Assembly: GCF_015209585.1 (NCBI RefSeq)
Contig: NZ_JADEYR010000002.1
Location: 124,001 to 188,000 of the forward strand
From: Brachybacterium epidermidis
Lineage (GTDB): Bacteria > Actinomycetota > Actinomycetes > Actinomycetales > Dermabacteraceae
Direction: 5' to 3'
DNA length: 64,000 nt
Part shown: piece after piece, positions 1 through 10,201 of the stretch
Position numbering within the stretch: the stretch's first letter is position 1
Layout of the letters: each line of letters starts with the position of its first letter
Program-made: the position numbers and the translations under genes
Notes under the pieces: model-generated
What the model saw: only the letters and a program-made list of their open reading frames with translations
The model's database searches: none
What the model was told of the DNA's origin: nothing

Positions 1-1643
1 GTGAGGCCCAGGAACACAGCGCTCATCACTGCACCGATCAGACTGCCCAGCACGATCGCCCACACGCGGTGCGACCAGATCAGGCCCTCCGTCAGCTGCA
101 CCAGGCCGGTACCCAGCAGCCAGGCCACCACCCCCGCCGCCAGCAGCTTCGCTAGCACGACGGCGCCCTTGCGGATCCCGGGCGGCTCCACACCCAGCCG
201 GGCGGCCTGCCTGCGCAGCATCAGCAGGCCCACGGCCCAGGCCACCAGGTTGCCGAGACTGGTGGCACCCGCCGCGGCCATCGCCGCCCAGCGCGGATCC
301 ACCACCGTGAGGATCACCGGAACCGACAGCAGGGTGATGGCGGCGATCGGGATCTGCATCAGGAACGGGGTGCGCGCGTCCTCGTAGGCGTAGAACAGCC
401 GCTTGATCAGGTACAGCGAGGCGAAGGGCACCAGGCCCAGCATGTATGCCACCAGCACGGTGCCGTTGGCGCGGGCCCCGATCTCCCCGGTGCCGCCGCC
501 GATCACCCACATGATCGGCCCGGACAGCGCCACGAACACCGCGGTGCACAGCACCATCGGCACGGCGAGGAGGCGGTTGGTCTCCGCGTAGCGCGTCAGC
601 GCGCCGCCGTGGTCGCCATCGGCCGCGTGTCGGGAGATGGCGGGGAACGTCGCTGTGACCAGGGTGACCGCGATGATCCCCTGCGGGATCATGAACGCCA
701 TGTACGCCCACTCCATGGTGAGCAGCGCCGGGTACCGTGCCGCCGCCTCCGGCTGGCCCCTCAGCAGCTCGGAGGCGCGCACCGCCCCGTTGGTGGCCCA
801 GCGGGACGCCCAGATGCCCAGCTGTCCCAGCCCCAGCATCCCCAGGGTCCACAGGCCGATCCGACTCAGCTTGCCCAGGCCCAGGCCGCGGAAGCCCCAG
901 CGGGGACGCAGGTGCAGGTCCAGCTTCTTGACGTACCAGAACAGGAACAGCACCTGTGCGGCCGAGCCGCCCACGTTGATCGCCGCCATCGCGGCCACCA
1001 TCGGCATGGTCCACAGCTCCGCCTCGGCGACGGTGCCCCAGATGCCCAGGAAGATGCCGGCTCCCGCGATGCCCACCAGGTTGTTCAGCACCGGCGCCCA
1101 CTGGTACGGGCCGAAGGAGTCGTGGGCGTTCAGCAGCTGTCCGCACATCACGTACAGGGCGGAGAAGAAGATCTGCGGCATCATCCACAGGCCCAGCTGG
1201 ATGGCCAGGGCGTAGGTCACGGGGGGCAGCACACCGCTGGTGAGAACCAGCAGCAGCGGCACCGCCACCATGCACACCGCGGTGATGGCCAGGGCGAACG
1301 TGGCCACCAGGGTCATCAGGCGCGAGATGTAGTCGCTGCCCCGATCGGGCCGTTTGACGGCGCGCACGATCGCGGGCACCAGGATGGCGTTCAGGGTGCC
1401 GCCGCCCACCAGGATCCAGATCGTGTTGGGCAGGGTGTTGGCGGCGCTGAACGCATTGGCGGCGGCCGTCATGGAACCGCCCAGGATCATGCCGAACAGG
1501 AAGTTCCGCACGAAGCCCAGCACGCGAGAGACGATCGAGCCGGAGGCCATCAGCACACTGGCGCGCATCAGGGCGGACCGGCTGGAGGGGACGCCCGGTC
1601 GGCGGTGTCGGGGCACGTGCACCGCCCTCAGCTCGCGGGTCAT
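1..1643 (-). CDS. murJ: MurJ-type lipid II flippase, 3' end cut off by the window
   Basis: Integral membrane protein that flips the peptidoglycan precursor lipid II across the cytoplasmic membrane. The minus strand is open from an ATG at 1643 to the window edge (547 codons). It has the MurJ/MviN N-terminal signature SGSIVSRVLGFVRNFLFG followed by repeated hydrophobic segments. Later stretches such as MEWAYMAFMIPQGIIAVTLV and an RLFYAYEDARTPF block are typical of MurJ transmembrane segments 7-10. The start overlaps the stop of the upstream DUF6049 gene as ATGA, so the two are probably translationally coupled. Divergent cca beyond them completes a gene order common in actinobacteria. The C-terminus, including any pseudokinase extension, lies outside the window. 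Confidence 0.93.
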   Translation of the reverse strand, partial: MTRELRAVHVPRHRRPGVPSSRSALMRASVLMASGSIVSRVLGFVRNFLFGMILGGSMTAAANAFSAANTLPNTIWILVGGGTLNAILVPAIVRAVKRPDRGSDYISRLMTLVATFALAITAVCMVAVPLLLVLTSGVLPPVTYALAIQLGLWMMPQIFFSALYVMCGQLLNAHDSFGPYQWAPVLNNLVGIAGAGIFLGIWGTVAEAELWTMPMVAAMAAINVGGSAAQVLFLFWYVKKLDLHLRPRWGFRGLGLGKLSRIGLWTLGMLGLGQLGIWASRWATNGAVRASELLRGQPEAAARYPALLTMEWAYMAFMIPQGIIAVTLVTATFPAISRHAADGDHGGALTRYAETNRLLAVPMVLCTAVFVALSGPIMWVIGGGTGEIGARANGTVLVAYMLGLVPFASLYLIKRLFYAYEDARTPFLMQIPIAAITLLSVPVILTVVDPRWAAMAAAGATSLGNLVAWAVGLLMLRRQAARLGVEPPGIRKGAVVLAKLLAAGVVAWLLGTGLVQLTEGLIWSHRVWAIVLGSLIGAVMSAVFLGL

Positions 1644-4060
1644 GCTCGGTCCTCCTGGGTATCGGTACGGTCGTCGGGCTCCGGGCTCGGCTCGGCTGGG
1701 CCCCCGCTCGGCGCCGGGCTCGGCTCAGCTGGACCCCCGCTCGGCGCCGGGCTCGCGGGCTCCGAGAGGCGTGCGGGCCGGGACAGCCCGCTGCGGGAGA
1801 GCTCCACCGGGTCCTCCGGCACGTGCACGCCGGGCGCTCGAGTGGTGGCGCCCGTGCGGCGGGCACGGGTCACACCCACCACCACCAGGATGCCCATGGC
1901 GATCACCAGCAGCAGGGTGGTCCAGTTCTCCCAGGCGGGGTTGACGGTGAGGGGCACCTCCACCGGCTCGGTGAGCGGTCGGCCGTCCACGGTGGTGACG
2001 CCCACGGTGAGCTGCACCGTGCCGTTGGCGATCGCCTCCACAGGCACCGCGATGTCGGCCTGCCCGTGGGCGGGGATCGTCACCTCCGGCTGCTCCTCGC
2101 TGATCCGCACCAGCGGACGGTCCGAGCTGAGCGAGGTGCGCACCGTGAGGGGGGTGTCCAGGTCGTTGCTGAGGGTGATCGGCACACCGGCGGAGTCGGA
2201 GATCAGGTTGTAGCCCGAGGCGGGCTGCACGCGGATCCCGCCCAGTAGGGCGTCCACGGCATTGCCTGTCTCCCGCGCTCGCTCCGCGGGGGCCCCGCTC
2301 ATGCCGCGCCACCCCACCGAGGTCCCGGACAGCGCCATCAGCCGGGGCCCGTCCAGGGCGGCATCGTCCTGCATCGCCGTTCCCAGCCGGTCCAGCCGCT
2401 CCCAGGAGCCGGCGAGGTCCTCGAGGACGGCGCGACTGGTCAGAGGGAGCGGCTCTGCCCGCGGGAGTGCGGTGTAGGTGCCGATCTCGTCCGGTCCGGT
2501 GGGCTGGACCTGCTGCGGAGCGACCTCACCCAGGGTCAGCATGGCCCCGCTCTCGTCCTGGGTCTGGGTGGTCCACTCCCCGGTCTGCACGGCATCCATC
2601 AGATCCGCGGTGCGGCCGGGCCGGATCCACGGCGCCTCGGCGAGAGTGTCCAGCACCGATCCGGCCGCCTGGGCGTCCAGAGCGGTGCCGGGGTCGGGGG
2701 CGATCAGCAGGTGCCTCGGTGCGGTGGTGAACTCCGAGGCGATGGTGGCGGTCTCGGCCAGCAGCCGCTGACGGGTCTGCTCTGTGTCCGTCGTGCCCGT
2801 GAGCAGGGAGAACTCGGCCGAGAGCACCGGGTCGGGAGCGAGCACCGTGCGAGGGCCCGCCTCCGTGGCGTAGCTGCCCACGGAGCTCGGGGTCACCGGC
2901 GCGCTCGGGTCCGTGCGCAGGGAGGACGAGGGGACGATCAGGGTGGACGCCCCCGCCTCGGCCATCGCCTCCAGGGTCTCCGGCCGGGTCTGCTGTGCGG
3001 CCGTGGCCAGCGCATCGCCGTGCGGCTCGATCCCTGCCTCCTGCCAGGCCTGCTGACCGGCCTCCGGGACTGCGGCGGAGAGGGCGTCGGTCCCGGCCGC
3101 TTCCAGGGCCACGCGATCGGCATGCGCATAGGGCATGGCCAGCACGGTGCGCTCGCCCACGTTCTCCTGCAACGTGGCCGCCAGGGGCGCGGCCACCGGA
3201 TGGGGCTCGTACGCGGGCACCGTCGGCGTCGGGGATGCCTCGCCATCGGCGGGATCAGCGGGGTCGGTCACCGGCGCACCGTCCCCGTCGGCGGTGTCGG
3301 CGGCCACCAGGGGCGGGTCCAGCAGCGCCGGGTCCATCCACCAGTCGACGTCCTCGCGCACCGCGAGGTCCACCAGGTCCGCCAACCGCCCCGATTCGGC
3401 CGTCTCGGCGAAGGCGTCCGGGGCGGTGATCGGCGCGGAGGGGTCCAGCGTGGCAACCGGCAGCAGCACGGACTGGGTGACGGCGTCCTGGGCACCGGCC
3501 GGCCGCCACACCACGAAGGTGTACAGGGAGGCCAGCGGCGTCCCTTCCGAGCTGAGGGTGAGGGAGATGCGGCGGGTGCCCCAGAAGTAGGGTTGGTCCT
3601 TGTAGCCCAGCTCCTCGCTGCTCGCGCTCACCTGGAGGGTGGCGGACTGCCCGGGGGCGAGATCCTGGCCCGGGGAGGAGCTGTCGACGGGGTCCCCGGT
3701 GGTGTCGACCTCGGTGCGGGCCTGCCACTCGGCGATCGTCCCCCGGTCGGTCACCCGCGCGCTGCGGGTGCGCAGGTCCAACTGCGGTGCGGTGATCGGG
3801 GAGGAGGAGGTGTTGGTCACGGTCACCCGCGCGGTCAGGGTGCCACCGGCGGCCAGGGCGGTCGGCGTGAGCGACTCCAGGTCCAGCACCGCGGGGGCGT
3901 CGGCTGCCGGTTCCGAGGGCGCTGCTGGCTGCGGGGAGACCCTGGTGAGGGCGGATGCCGACGGGGTGAGGGCGGCTGTGGCCAGCATCGGTGCGATCGC
4001 CAGCAGTGCCGTGAGCAGCGCCGCGAGCACGGGGCGCACGGGCAGCGGGGACGACGGCAT
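1640..4060 (-). CDS. DUF6049 family exported, membrane-anchored protein
   Basis: An 806-residue protein of unknown function found beside murJ in actinobacteria. It has a signal peptide (residues about 1-35, ending ALTPSASA), a long extracellular part with beta-rich domains, one C-terminal membrane segment (about residues 725-745, LLLVIAMGILVVVGV) and a short basic cytoplasmic tail. The tail carries a 12-residue proline/serine repeat (PSGGPAEPSPA) present twice, encoded by an imperfect 36-bp tandem repeat near 1685-1757. A -10 hexamer lies exactly 6 nt before the ATG, so the mRNA is probably leaderless. Coupling to murJ suggests a role at the cell envelope, but the sequence does not show what that role is. 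Confidence 0.85.
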   Translation of the reverse strand: MPSSPLPVRPVLAALLTALLAIAPMLATAALTPSASALTRVSPQPAAPSEPAADAPAVLDLESLTPTALAAGGTLTARVTVTNTSSSPITAPQLDLRTRSARVTDRGTIAEWQARTEVDTTGDPVDSSSPGQDLAPGQSATLQVSASSEELGYKDQPYFWGTRRISLTLSSEGTPLASLYTFVVWRPAGAQDAVTQSVLLPVATLDPSAPITAPDAFAETAESGRLADLVDLAVREDVDWWMDPALLDPPLVAADTADGDGAPVTDPADPADGEASPTPTVPAYEPHPVAAPLAATLQENVGERTVLAMPYAHADRVALEAAGTDALSAAVPEAGQQAWQEAGIEPHGDALATAAQQTRPETLEAMAEAGASTLIVPSSSLRTDPSAPVTPSSVGSYATEAGPRTVLAPDPVLSAEFSLLTGTTDTEQTRQRLLAETATIASEFTTAPRHLLIAPDPGTALDAQAAGSVLDTLAEAPWIRPGRTADLMDAVQTGEWTTQTQDESGAMLTLGEVAPQQVQPTGPDEIGTYTALPRAEPLPLTSRAVLEDLAGSWERLDRLGTAMQDDAALDGPRLMALSGTSVGWRGMSGAPAERARETGNAVDALLGGIRVQPASGYNLISDSAGVPITLSNDLDTPLTVRTSLSSDRPLVRISEEQPEVTIPAHGQADIAVPVEAIANGTVQLTVGVTTVDGRPLTEPVEVPLTVNPAWENWTTLLLVIAMGILVVVGVTRARRTGATTRAPGVHVPEDPVELSRSGLSRPARLSEPASPAPSGGPAEPSPAPSGGPAEPSPEPDDRTDTQEDRA

Positions 4061-4066
4061 GGGGAC

Positions 4067-4072
4067 ACCCTA
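4067..4072 (-). promoter_or_regulatory. -10 element for a leaderless DUF6049-murJ transcript
   Basis: On the minus strand TAGGGT ends 6 nt before the ATG at 4060, which places transcription initiation at about the start codon. No convincing -35 was assigned. The divergent cca promoter (TACCGT at 4082-4087, plus strand) overlaps the same interval. Confidence 0.5.
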
Positions 4073-4173
4073 TGCGCCGACTACCGTAGAGGTCCCGCCG
4101 CCTCGCGCAGGTGCGGCAGCTGGTGCCTGCGCCGCAGGCGGCCTCCCGGTGACCACTCCAGGACAGGACCCTC

Positions 4174-5714
4174 GTGACCGATCCCTCCGCCCACCACGCA
4201 GGCCCCGAAGCCGTCGGCGGCGCCTCCGGTGCCGCCACCGCCGGGGCGTCCCCCAAGACGCCGACGCGGCTCGAGATCGCCCGCACCCGCGCGGCCGTCA
4301 TGTTCCAGGCTCTCCCCGAGGAGGTCCATGAGCTGGGCCGACTCTTCGAGCAGGCGGGCCACGAGCTGGCGCTGGTGGGCGGGCCCGTGCGCGATGCGGT
4401 CCTGGGGCGCTCCAGCGCCGACCTCGACTTCACCACCTCGGCACGCCCGGAGCAGACCGAGACGATCCTGCGCTCCTGGACGGGCGACGGTGCGATCTGG
4501 GACATGGGACGCCAGTTCGGCACTCTGGGCGGCGTGCGCGACGGGGTGAAGGTGGAGATCACCACCTACCGCACCGAGAGCTACGACCCCACCAGTCGCA
4601 AGCCCCAGGTGGCCTTCGGCGACACACTGGTCGGGGACCTCTCCCGCCGGGACTTCACCGTCAACGCGATGGCGGTGCGCATCCCCTCCCTGGAGCTGGT
4701 GGACCCCTTCGACGGTCTGGCCGACCTCGCCGCCCGCGTGCTGCGCACACCCGTGGCTCCCGAGCAGTCCTTCGACGACGATCCCCTGCGGATGATGCGG
4801 GCCGTGCGGTTCGTCTCCCAGCTGGGGTTCGTGCTCGAGGAGGCGACCGCAGCCGCGGTGCGCGCGCTCGCCGATCGCATCACCATCGTCTCTGCCGAGC
4901 GGGTGCGGGAGGAGCTGGTGCGGCTGATGCTCGGCGAGCACCCCCGTCATGGCCTCGAGCTGATGGTGGATCTGGGCCTGGCCGAGCACGTGCTGCCGGA
5001 GCTGCCGGCGATGCGCCTTGAGATCGACGAGCACCACCGCCACAAGGACGTCTACGAGCACTCCCTGACCGTGCTGGATCAGGCGATGGACCTGGAGAGC
5101 CCGGCGGGATCCGGTGGACCCTGCGAGGCGCCGGACCTGGTGCTGCGCCTGTCCGCCCTGCTGCACGACATCGGCAAGCCCGCCACCCGCCGCTACGAGG
5201 AGGGCGGCACGGTGACCTTCCGCTTCCACGAGACCGTGGGCGCGAAGATGGCCGCCAAGCGCATGAAGGCCCTCACCTTCGACAAGGACACCACCAAGAA
5301 GGTGGCGCGCCTGGTCGAACTGCATCTGCGCTTCCACGGCTACGCCGACTCCCCGTGGACGGATTCCGCGGTCCGGCGCTACGTCACCGACGCGGGGACC
5401 TGCTGCAGCACCTGCACCGACTCACCCGGGCCGATGTCACCACCCGCAACCGCCGCAAGGCCCGCCACCTGGCCCGCGCCTACGACGAGCTCGAGCAGCG
5501 GATCGCGGACCTGGCCGAGCAGGAGGAGATCGGGAAGATCCGCCCCGATCTGGACGGCAACCGGATCATGGAGCTGCTGGGCGTGGGCCCGGGCCCCGCG
5601 GTCGGCGCCGCTTACCGGCACCTGCTGGACCTGCGCATGGAGCACGGCCCGCTGGGCGAGGAGCGCGCCGAGCAGGAGCTGCGCACCTGGTGGGAGTCAC
5701 GCGAGGAGGCCTGA
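4174..5714 (+). CDS. cca: CCA tRNA nucleotidyltransferase, interrupted by a -1 frameshift
   Basis: Adds the 3' CCA to tRNAs. The N-terminal nucleotidyltransferase head has LVGGPVRDAVLGR and the metal-binding DLDF motif (around residues 66-88), followed by the RNA- and substrate-binding domain and an HD domain (LSALLHDIGKPATRR, about residue 330). The GTG start at 4174 follows an AGGAC. After about codon 407 the frame breaks at a run of four G (5394-5397). In the +1 frame the protein continues normally as DLLQHLHRLTRADVTTRNRR and ends at 5714 with WWESREEA. Restoring one G gives about 514 residues, a normal length. As written, the product would lose its C-terminal tail and run on in nonsense to 5778. 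The tRNA-Leu gene in this window lacks an encoded CCA, so an active enzyme is expected and a sequence error is the likely cause. Confidence 0.9.
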
Positions 5715-5922
5715 AGGGTCCTGCAGCAGCGTGCAGGCGGTGCCCCCGGGTCACCCCCGTGCTCCGACGGGCCTGTGACGGATACCGCAGGGAACGTGCA
5801 CACCCTGTGACGGTGACCAACGGGTCGTTCCCTCCGGGTGGGGAGGGTGTCCATACTGAGAGGTCGCGCACCCGCGCCCTGCGGGGTGCGATCCCCGTAC
5901 CCCAGAACGCCCAGGAGCAGCA

Positions 5923-8653
5923 ATGAGCGAGTCCCGACGCTCGACCGGCGCCCGTCGCGCCGCCGGAGTCCGGCGCGCCACCGGTTCCGGCAAGCCCGGC
6001 AAGCGAGCCGCCGCCGGCAAGGCGTCGAGCTCCGGCGCCACCACCGGCTCCTCGGGGCCCCGGGCGGCAGGCCGTACCTCCGTCGGCGCCCGCCATGCCC
6101 GCCCGGGTGCTGCCGCCGGCGGCGGGAAGCCAGCCGCCGCTGCTGCCGGCGGTGGCAGCGGCTCCGGTCGCGGCGGCTCCGGCTCGGGCCGGGGATCGGG
6201 GCCGACGGGTCCCGGTCGCGGAGGCTCCGGCAAGGGCGGCGGTTCCGGCAAGGCAGGGGGCTCGGGCAGGGGGCGATCCGGTTCGGGTCGCGGCGGGCGC
6301 GGCAAGAAGGTCGCTGCCACCAACGTCCTGAACTACCCGCGCGCGGGTGCCAAGAACCCGTGGCGGTGGATCCCCTCGCTGCGCATGATCGTCGGTGCGA
6401 TGGCGCTGTTCGTGATCGCCGGTCTGGGTTTCGCCGTGTGGCTGTACAACGACACCGAGGTGCCGGCGGTCGACGACATCGCCCTGGCCCAGACCTCCCG
6501 CGTGTACTTCGCCGACAACGAGACCGAGATGGGGCAGTTCAGCGAGATCAACCGCACCATCATCCCCAATGACGAGATCCCCGAGAACGTCAAGGACGCG
6601 GTGGTCGCCAGCGAGGACTCGAGCTTCTACGAGAACCGCGGCGTGTCCCCCCGAGGCATCGTGCGCGCCGTCATCAACAACCTCTCGGGCAACGCCCGTC
6701 AGGGCGGCTCGACGATCACGATGCAGTACGTGGAGCGGTACCACACCGGCACCCAGACCTCCTACGTGGGCAAGGCCAAGGAAGCGATCCTGGCCTTGAA
6801 GATCGACCAGGAGCTCAGCAAGGACGAGATCCTCTCGCGCTACCTCAACACCATCTACTTCGGTCGCGGCGCCTACGGCGTGCAGGAGGCCGCGCAGGCG
6901 TATTTCGACAAGGACGCAGTGGATCTCACCGACGAGGAGGCCGCACTGCTGGTCGCGGTGATCCCCGCCCCCTCGTCCTATGACCCGGCAGAGGATCCGG
7001 AGCGCGCCGAGCAGCTGTGGACCCGCGTGATCGAGCGACGTGTCAACGCCACCGGCGGTCTCAGCCCCGAGGAGGCCGACGCGATGGTGTCCCCCGAGAC
7101 CATCCCGCCGGGACGCACCAACGCGCTGGGTGGCACGAACGGCTACCTGCTGGACACGGTGCGCAACGAGATGCTCGCCCAGGGCATGACCGAGGACCAG
7201 CTCAACACCGGCGGTTTCAGGATCGTCTCCACCATCGATCCGCGGATGCAGGAGATCGCCGTCTCCGCGGTCGACGAGCTCCCCGAGGACCGGCCCGAGC
7301 GCAACCGGGTGGGCACCCTGACCGTGGATCCCTCCACGGGGGCGATCCGCTCGATGTACGGCGGTCCCGACTTCGTGCAGCAGGCGCAGAACGACGCCAC
7401 CCAGTCCCGCATGCAGGCCGGGTCCATCTTCAAGACCTTCACCCTGATCGCCGCCCTGGAGGACGGCTACCCGCTGCACTCCCGCTGGGACGGCAACGCC
7501 CCCAAGGAGTTCCCGCAGGTGGGCTGGACGGTCAACAACTTCAACGACCTCTCCTACGGCAGGGTCTCCCTGGAGCGCGCCACCACCAACTCCATCAACA
7601 CCGCCTATGCGGAAGTGAACCTGGAGATCGGTCCCGAGCGCACGCAGGAGACGGCGATCAAGCTGGGTCTGCCGGAGAACACCCCCGGCCTGGGCGCAGA
7701 ACCCTCGAACGTGCTGGGCTCGGCCTCCCCCACGGTGCGGGAGATGGCGGAGGTGTACGCGACGGTGGCCGCGGGCGGCGTGCATCGCCCGTCCTACATC
7801 GTGCAGACGGTGCACGCGAGCGACGGCACGCTCGAGTACGAGCACGAGATCGACGAGCAGCGGGTGCTGGACGAGCAGGTGGCGATCAACGCGACCGTCG
7901 GCCTGCAGGGCCCGCCCACCCGCGGGTCGGCCCGCTCGCTGCAGGACGTCATGGGGTCGCCCGGTGGCCGGCAAGACCGGCACCTCGGAGTCGTTCCGGT
8001 CGGCCTGGTTCGTGGGCTTCACTCCGCAGCTGGTGACGGCCGTGGGCATGTTCCAGCCCTCCGAGGACGGCAGCGCCGAGGAGGCCCTCACGGGCTTCGG
8101 CGGGGTCGACAACATCACCGGCGGCAGCTTCCCCACCCAGATCTGGGGGTCCATCATGTCCCGCTCGCTGGAGGGTCAGGAGTTCCTCGACTTCCCCGAG
8201 GAGGTGCAGCTGGACAACCAGAAGCGGGTGCGCACCCAGGCCCCCGCACCGTCTCGCACGCAGCGCCCCGCACCCACCACGGAGGCCCCTGCGCCGGAGC
8301 CCACCACCGAGGAGCCGACCACGGAGGAGCCCGAGCCGGCCACCGAGGAGCCGGAGCCCACCGAGGAGCCCGAGCCAACCACGGAGGAGCCGGAGCCCAC
8401 CGAGGAGCCCGAGCCCACTGAGGCGCCGGAGCCAACCACGGAGCCGGGCAACGGCGGCGGCCAGGGTGGAGGCGAGGGCAACGAAGGCAACCAGCGCCCC
8501 ACCGAGGAGCCCACGAGCGAGGATCAGCAGGGCGGCGAGGATCAGCAGAGCGGCACCACGGGCCGTGGCGGGGGCGGCTCGGGCCGCGGCGGCGGTGACG
8601 CGGGCGCCGAGGGCCCTCCGGCCGGCGGCGGTCGCGACGACGGCTCCGCCTGA
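5923..8653 (+). CDS. Class A penicillin-binding protein (transglycosylase/transpeptidase), with a +1 frameshift
   Basis: Bifunctional peptidoglycan synthase, about 909 residues when repaired. Order: a Gly/Ser/Arg-rich basic cytoplasmic N-terminus (1-140), one membrane anchor (about 155-175), a GT51 glycosyltransferase domain (VVASEDSSFYENRGV and RQGGSTITMQ; the usual His of motif 1 is Asn here), a transpeptidase domain with SIFK (Ser about residue 501) and SIN motifs, and a long acidic tail of PEPTEEP-type repeats. The third catalytic motif (AGKTGTSE, about 7965-7990) lies in another frame. One extra G in the run 7953-7956 (four G where three are expected) separates the two parts. AGGAGC precedes the ATG. 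The gene sits between cca and rpsF, a common place for PonA-type PBPs in actinobacteria. Confidence 0.9.
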
Positions 8654-8667
8654 CGCGCACCACGACC

Positions 8668-8704
8668 AACGGGCCCTGTGCTGGGTATCAGCGCGGGGCC
8701 CGTT
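8668..8704. terminator. Hairpin between convergent genes
   Basis: AACGGGCCC (8668-8676) pairs perfectly with GGGCCCGTT (8696-8704), with an inner GCTG/CAGC stem. It lies between the ends of the PBP gene and the minus-strand membrane protein gene, so it could act as a bidirectional terminator. There is no strong T-tract. Confidence 0.55.
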
Positions 8705-8716
8705 CGTCGCCCTGGT

Positions 8717-9775
8717 TCAGTCCTGCAGTGCCTCGGGGCGCCGCTGGTGCTCGCGGCGGCCGTGGGTGAGGGTGCGCAGGTCCGTATCGTCGTCGAACGT
8801 GGCGCCCAGGCCACCGGCGACGACGCCCAGGGCGGCGCTCATCCAGGCGATGTCGAGGTAGCGGCCGAGATCCGCGGGCTGCTTGATGACCGATTCCATG
8901 TAGTCAGGATCAATCACCACCAGGCCGGCCAGGAAGATCAGCACCACCATGGTCACGTACAGGCCCAGCACGCACAGGAACAGGGTCAGCACGGTGGAGA
9001 GGTTGTAGTACAGGTGCACCGTGGTCGGGTCCTCGCGCTCGGCTCTCTCCCACAGGCCTCCGCTGACGATCAGCCACACCACCATCAGGGTCATCGCCAG
9101 CAGCCCGATCATCAGCAGTCGCGGTGTGGACAGCGCGGCGGACATCTCCCAGATGTTGCTGTAGAAGATGCCGAACGCACCGGTGGCGCAGGCCGCGGCC
9201 AGGGCGCTGGAGAGCCTGGGGGCTGCCCGCCACGGCGCATTGGTCGCCACCATCCCGATGATGGTGCGCGGCACTCCGGTGACGGTGTGGGCCTTCAGCT
9301 GTGCCGTGGAGTGCTCAGTCGCCTCGGTCCACTGGTTCCAGGGCAGGGCGTACCGCTCGTGGTCCTCCCGCGTGCCGGTGCCGAGGATCCGCAGCACGCA
9401 CGACATGAACACCGAGGTGAGCCTCTTCCTGCTGGACATGACGCCCACCACGGGGTACGCCACCGCCGCGGCATGCTGTTCGGGGAACACCTCGGCGATC
9501 AGCGGGATCCCGCCGGAGCGGCGCGGCATCTCGGTGAGCATCAGCACCGCGTCCACGTCCCGGTCGGCGCTGCGCACGGATCCGGGTGTGGACATCTCCA
9601 AGGTGTTGTGCCTGCTGATCCCCAGCATCTCCGGCTGCACCCGCACCTCGGCGGAGCCGAACATGCGCGACAGCTCCTCCTGGAGGGGCTCCTGGGCGGA
9701 CTGGGCGCCCAGGGTGCAGCGGCCCGGGTCGGCCAGGATCACCACGGTGATGCCGTGGCCTGCTCGGTTCTGCAT
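8717..9775 (-). CDS. Membrane protein of unknown function
   Basis: I do not recognise a family. The 352-residue protein has a soluble N-terminal half (about 1-190) and four hydrophobic segments in the C-terminal half (around residues 195-215, 225-245, 270-300 and 315-335, for example VLTLFLCVLGLYVTMVVLIF). The start follows CAGGAG about 6 nt upstream. It is preceded by its own promoter and a 17-codon proline-rich upstream ORF, and faces the PBP gene tail to tail. Nothing in the sequence fixes its role. Confidence 0.7.
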   Translation of the reverse strand: MQNRAGHGITVVILADPGRCTLGAQSAQEPLQEELSRMFGSAEVRVQPEMLGISRHNTLEMSTPGSVRSADRDVDAVLMLTEMPRRSGGIPLIAEVFPEQHAAAVAYPVVGVMSSRKRLTSVFMSCVLRILGTGTREDHERYALPWNQWTEATEHSTAQLKAHTVTGVPRTIIGMVATNAPWRAAPRLSSALAAACATGAFGIFYSNIWEMSAALSTPRLLMIGLLAMTLMVVWLIVSGGLWERAEREDPTTVHLYYNLSTVLTLFLCVLGLYVTMVVLIFLAGLVVIDPDYMESVIKQPADLGRYLDIAWMSAALGVVAGGLGATFDDDTDLRTLTHGRREHQRRPEALQD

Positions 9776-9809
9776 CGCTTCTCCTGGGGAGTGAGGAGCG
9801 GGGTTCCCG

Positions 9810-9863
9810 TCACTGCGCGGGAGCCGCCGGTGGGGGCGGGTTCAGAGGGGCTGAGGTGCTCAT
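9810..9863 (-). CDS. 17-residue proline-rich upstream ORF (candidate leader peptide)
   Basis: A short ATG ORF reading MSTSAPLNPPPPAAPAQ ends 34 nt before the start of the membrane protein gene. Its ATG lies 8 nt downstream of a good -10 hexamer, so it would be the first codon of a near-leaderless transcript. Four consecutive proline codons are of the kind that slow ribosomes unless EF-P assists. A regulatory role is inference; this may simply be non-coding 5' UTR. Confidence 0.4.
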   Translation of the reverse strand: MSTSAPLNPPPPAAPAQ

Positions 9864-9871
9864 CAGGGGTG

Positions 9872-9899
9872 ACCCTATCCCGATGCTCAGCGATGCCAA
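9872..9899 (-). promoter_or_regulatory. Promoter of the uORF and membrane protein transcript
   Basis: On the minus strand TTGGCA (9894-9899) and TAGGGT (9872-9877) are separated by 16 bp. This is a good housekeeping-type promoter with initiation expected near 9864-9866. Confidence 0.6.
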
Positions 9900-10201
9900 C
9901 CGTTTGAACCGGGCTTTCGCTTCTCCTTGCCAGAGGTGGGCACTCCCGGGAGGCTGCATTGGCACGGAAGGGATCCAGGTCACCTCCGCGGTGTCCGGTG
10001 GCCTACGTACGCAGTGCCCGGAGGCCGACGTCCCCGGTGACCGGGGGCGACCACCGATCGTGCTTCCGTCGGACCGGTCGGTATGCATTCGTGACCTGCG
10101 GTTTCATCCCTCCACCCGGCCGCGGTGCACCGCCGCGCGCGTAGCGTGTCAATGGCACGGTCCTGCGAGATCACACCGAGCCCTTCGAGGAGGGACCCGT
10201 C
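9900..10201. other. Intergenic region before the catalase gene
   Basis: About 300 bp without a recognisable gene. The part nearest the catalase gene has a possible -10 (TAGCGT, 10142-10147) and a clear ribosome binding site (GAGGAGGG) 6 nt before the ATG. I saw no convincing regulator site or structured RNA in the rest. Confidence 0.45.

Noticed and set aside
609-2213. Long plus-strand open frames antisense to murJ and DUF6049 (and similar frames opposite most genes)
   Set aside because: They are low-complexity Arg/Gly/His-rich translations caused by high GC; the opposite strand carries recognisable proteins.
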